Shown: piece after piece, positions 51,138 through 53,177 of the stretch
Layout: every line of letters starts with the position of its first letter
Position numbering within the stretch: the first letter of the stretch is position 1
Source of the DNA: Rhodoferax sp.
GTDB lineage: Bacteria > Pseudomonadota > Gammaproteobacteria > Burkholderiales > Burkholderiaceae_C
NCBI GenBank assembly: GCA_025358555.1
Contig: JANYJD010000243.1
Location: 1-53,177 of the forward strand
Length of the DNA: 53,177 nucleotides
Direction: 5' to 3'
The notes under the pieces: generated by a model
The model's database searches: none
What the model was told of the DNA's origin: nothing
What the model saw: only the letters and a program-made list of their open reading frames with translations
Position numbers and translations under genes: made by a program

Positions 51138-52642
51138 CGGGCGGCACCGTGAAATCCATCGTTCTGGACGGCCCTGTCGATCTGCCCGGTTTCCGATGCG
51201 CCGCGCGGGATCTGCTGGCCCGGCAGATTGCGCCTGAACAGGTGAGCTGGCATAGCAGCAGCATGCCCACGCAGGATTTGTTTGCCGACCTTGCAAGCCC
51301 TGCCGAACCGGACGAGCAGCATGCCCCTGCGGTTGCCAAACCGGGCACGGGCAACCCCTCGCCCATCACTGTCCCGCCCGAGTTTCTGACGCTGTGCCAA
51401 ACCGTCATCCTGCACAGCGACCCCAGGCGCTTCGGCCTGCTGTACCGCCTGCTGTGGCGGCTGGTGCATGAGCCCGCGCTGCGGCATGACCCGCTGGACG
51501 CGGACAGGATGCAGGCGCAGCACATGGCGCAGGCCGTGCGCCGCGACATGCACAAGATGAAAGCGTTTGTGCGATTTCGCGCGGTGGAAGACATGCACAT
51601 TGCCTGGTTCGAGCCAGACCACCACACCGTCGAAGCCACCGCGCCTTTTTTTGTGCGGCGCTTTACGCAAATGCGTTGGGCCATCCTCACGCCCGAGTGC
51701 AGCATTGAGTGGCACCCGGCGGACGGCAACGGCAAAGGCTCGCTTCACACACGCCCCGGCGCGCAAAAGGCCGACGCGCCACCCGCCGATGCGGGCGAGG
51801 CGCTGTGGCTCACCTACTACCAGAACATCTTCAACCCGGCGCGCCTCAAGCTCAAAATGATGCAAAAGGAAATGCCCAAGCGCTACTGGAAGAACCTGCC
51901 CGAGGCGCAATTCATCAGCGAGCTCACAGCGGCGTCATCCCAACGCCGCATGGGCATGATTGAGCAGGTGCCGACCGAGCCGCGCAGGCGCATCCCGGTA
52001 TTCACTGAAGGCGCCGCCGCCGCAGCGCGCGGGCAAGCCGCACTGAACGTGAGCCAGACGCTTGCGCAAATGCAGCAGGGCGAAAAACCCGTAAACCTGC
52101 AAGCCTTGAACGCCGCCGCACAAGCCTGCCGCGCCTGCCCTATTGGCCAGCACGCCACGCAAGCGGTGTGCGGCGAAGGCCCGGTGCGCGCGCGTGTGAT
52201 GGTGGTGGGCGAGCAGCCGGGCGACCAGGAAGACCTGCGCGGCAAACCGCTCGTCGGCCCCTCAGGCCAGCTATTTGACCGCGCGCTGAAAGACCTGGGT
52301 TGGGCTAGAGCCAGCCTGTTCATCACCAACGCCGTCAAGCATTTCAAGTACGAGCCGCGCGGTAAGCGCCGCATGCACAAGACACCGTCGCAACTTGAAG
52401 CGGCGGCCTGCCTGCACTGGCTGGAGAGCGAGATTGATCTCGTCAAACCAGAAGGAGTCATCGCCCTGGGTGCCACAGCCGCAAGCTCTTTGCTGGGCCG
52501 CAAGGTTGCCATCATGTCAGAGCGCGGCCAGTGGTTCAGCCGTTCAGATGGCTTGCGCGTGCTGGTGACCCTCCATCCTGCGGCGCTGCTGCGCATGCCC
52601 CCCCGAGCAACACGCAGCCGCTTACACCGCCTGGCTTGCTGA
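51128..52642 (+). CDS. TIGR03915/DUF4130-UdgX fusion uracil-DNA glycosylase-like protein, probable C-terminal frameshift
   Basis: 504 residues in two domains. The N-terminal TIGR03915-type region (SIVLDGPVDLPGFRCAARDL to about residue 290; LYRLLWRLVHEPALRHDPLD, MKAFVRFRAVEDMHIAWF) accompanies the radical SAM partner. The C-terminal UdgX domain has CRACPIGQHATQ, GEQPGDQEDLRGKPLVGPSG and KRRMHKTP, where His417 corresponds to the His that bonds covalently to uracil DNA in UdgX. The tail runs into MPPRATRSRLHRLAC and stops; a run of seven C at 52598-52604, if six, would give MPPEQHAAAYTAWLADLALA and a stop at 52671-52673, like UdgX. So a frameshift or sequencing error is likely. Confidence 0.85.
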   Translation: MAIAGGTVKSIVLDGPVDLPGFRCAARDLLARQIAPEQVSWHSSSMPTQDLFADLASPAEPDEQHAPAVAKPGTGNPSPITVPPEFLTLCQTVILHSDPRRFGLLYRLLWRLVHEPALRHDPLDADRMQAQHMAQAVRRDMHKMKAFVRFRAVEDMHIAWFEPDHHTVEATAPFFVRRFTQMRWAILTPECSIEWHPADGNGKGSLHTRPGAQKADAPPADAGEALWLTYYQNIFNPARLKLKMMQKEMPKRYWKNLPEAQFISELTAASSQRRMGMIEQVPTEPRRRIPVFTEGAAAAARGQAALNVSQTLAQMQQGEKPVNLQALNAAAQACRACPIGQHATQAVCGEGPVRARVMVVGEQPGDQEDLRGKPLVGPSGQLFDRALKDLGWARASLFITNAVKHFKYEPRGKRRMHKTPSQLEAAACLHWLESEIDLVKPEGVIALGATAASSLLGRKVAIMSERGQWFSRSDGLRVLVTLHPAALLRMPPRATRSRLHRLAC

Positions 52643-52715
52643 TCTGGCGCTAGCCAGCAGCTTCTTGTCATGACAAATTAGCGCGATTTTGCTGTTAACC
52701 AGGAGTTAAGTCTGT

Positions 52716-53177
52716 TCAGCGCGTAGCGCGGCAGAACAGGCGCGTCGCATACAGGCCGGCGGGTGTCCAGTGCTGGGCCGGTGACATGGCCCGGACGAAA
52801 AAATCTTTTCTGGCTGCGTCGTCGTAGAGTTCCGCGGCCCGTTGCCTGAGCAGGGCTAAATCGGCGTCCAGCACGTCGGGCTGCTGGAGGGATGGCGTAC
52901 TGCAACCGTGCCTGGCAATCCGCCCTGCGGCAGCACGGAATGTGAGCCTGCGGCTGCCTGTCGAGGGGCGTCCTGCCTCAACATAAGACTGTCCGTCAAC
53001 ACTGGCTTCACCCCGGAGCCAGTCGTAAATGACTTGAAGCTCATAACTCGAAAACACCCCAAACATCTCAGCCCGCTCCCCTTGGAGCAGCTTCCAGAAG
53101 CGGCTGTTTTGCGGGGGTTCTCCCAGCTTGATCCATCCGACCGATTGCAGGGCTTGCACAAAGGCGGGCATGTTGTC
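52716..53177 (-). CDS. C-terminal part of a protein cut by the window edge (possibly iron-containing redox enzyme family)
   Basis: Open frame from the right edge to a stop at 52716; the first Met at 53171 is probably internal. The 151-residue visible part includes WLRGEASVDGQSYVEAGRPS, FGVFSSYELQVIYDWLRG and ends AGLYATRLFCRATR. The pattern is reminiscent of the C-terminus of iron-containing redox enzyme (heme-oxygenase-like) proteins, but this rests on memory and is weak. Convergent with the UdgX gene, 42 bases after its corrected stop. Confidence 0.4.
   Translation of the reverse strand, partial: DNMPAFVQALQSVGWIKLGEPPQNSRFWKLLQGERAEMFGVFSSYELQVIYDWLRGEASVDGQSYVEAGRPSTGSRRLTFRAAAGRIARHGCSTPSLQQPDVLDADLALLRQRAAELYDDAARKDFFVRAMSPAQHWTPAGLYATRLFCRATR

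Overview
The window looks like chromosome of a GC-rich betaproteobacterium of the Burkholderiales, most likely a Comamonadaceae relative of Polaromonas or Rhodoferax. This is judged from the protein families, the argB-slmA pairing, the 2-aminobenzoyl-CoA type aromatic cluster and short interspersed repeats of a kind I associate with that family. I see no rRNA, tRNA, CRISPR array, transposase or prophage. No database search was run.

Layout. (1) 1-1687: slmA (runs off the left edge) and argB. (2) 1764-17547, all on the minus strand: a surface polysaccharide cluster. It holds rfbBDAC (dTDP-L-rhamnose), gmd-fcl (GDP-L-fucose), a Wzx-like flippase, a methyltransferase, GT9, two GT2 and a GT4 glycosyltransferase, a sugar epimerase, an initiating sugar transferase, an H-NS-like protein and a WbpM-like dehydratase. 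Many genes overlap by 4 bp. No Wzy polymerase or ligase is visible. (3) 17646-19841: a MerR/TipAS-type regulator and a DUF1579-like gene, flanked by two 66-bp copies of the 3' end of the next gene. (4) 19776-28022: a storage-lipid locus with an alcohol-forming fatty acyl-CoA reductase, phasin, patatin lipase, PhaD-like TetR, TPR protein, wax ester synthase/DGAT, acyl-CoA-binding protein and a PHA-granule protein. (5) 28103-32535: a lipoprotein aminopeptidase, a GlcG-like protein, an aldolase pseudogene, and a phospholipase-D-like protein with a small partner. (6) 32881-40413: an aromatic-CoA operon (RidA, 2-aminobenzoate-CoA ligase type enzyme, acyl-CoA dehydrogenase, enoyl-CoA hydratase, MarR, FAD monooxygenase/reductase). 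Its promoter carries a perfect 22-bp palindrome abutting the start codon. (7) 40754-44370: a tightly coupled operon of an RTX-like protein, TlpA thioredoxin, DUF4266 lipoprotein, DUF3570 outer-membrane protein and ApbE flavin transferase. (8) 44619-46436: a CopG-type regulator and a PHB-depolymerase-like esterase. (9) 46441-49682: a DUF2993-like gene bracketed by repeats, then an opine-dehydrogenase-like gene and a Bug-type binding protein. (10) 49737-52673: a radical SAM protein and a UdgX fusion protein behind a LexA-like box, with a probable frameshift in UdgX. A truncated gene closes the window.

The strongest candidates for new biology are the ApbE/DUF3570/DUF4266/TlpA/RTX operon, in which two proteins carry a D-A-(V/I)-S-G-A-S sequence resembling the covalent FMN attachment motif; the combined wax-ester and PHA-granule locus; the probably leaderless, palindrome-controlled aromatic operon; and the in-frame insertion of short interspersed repeats into at least four proteins.
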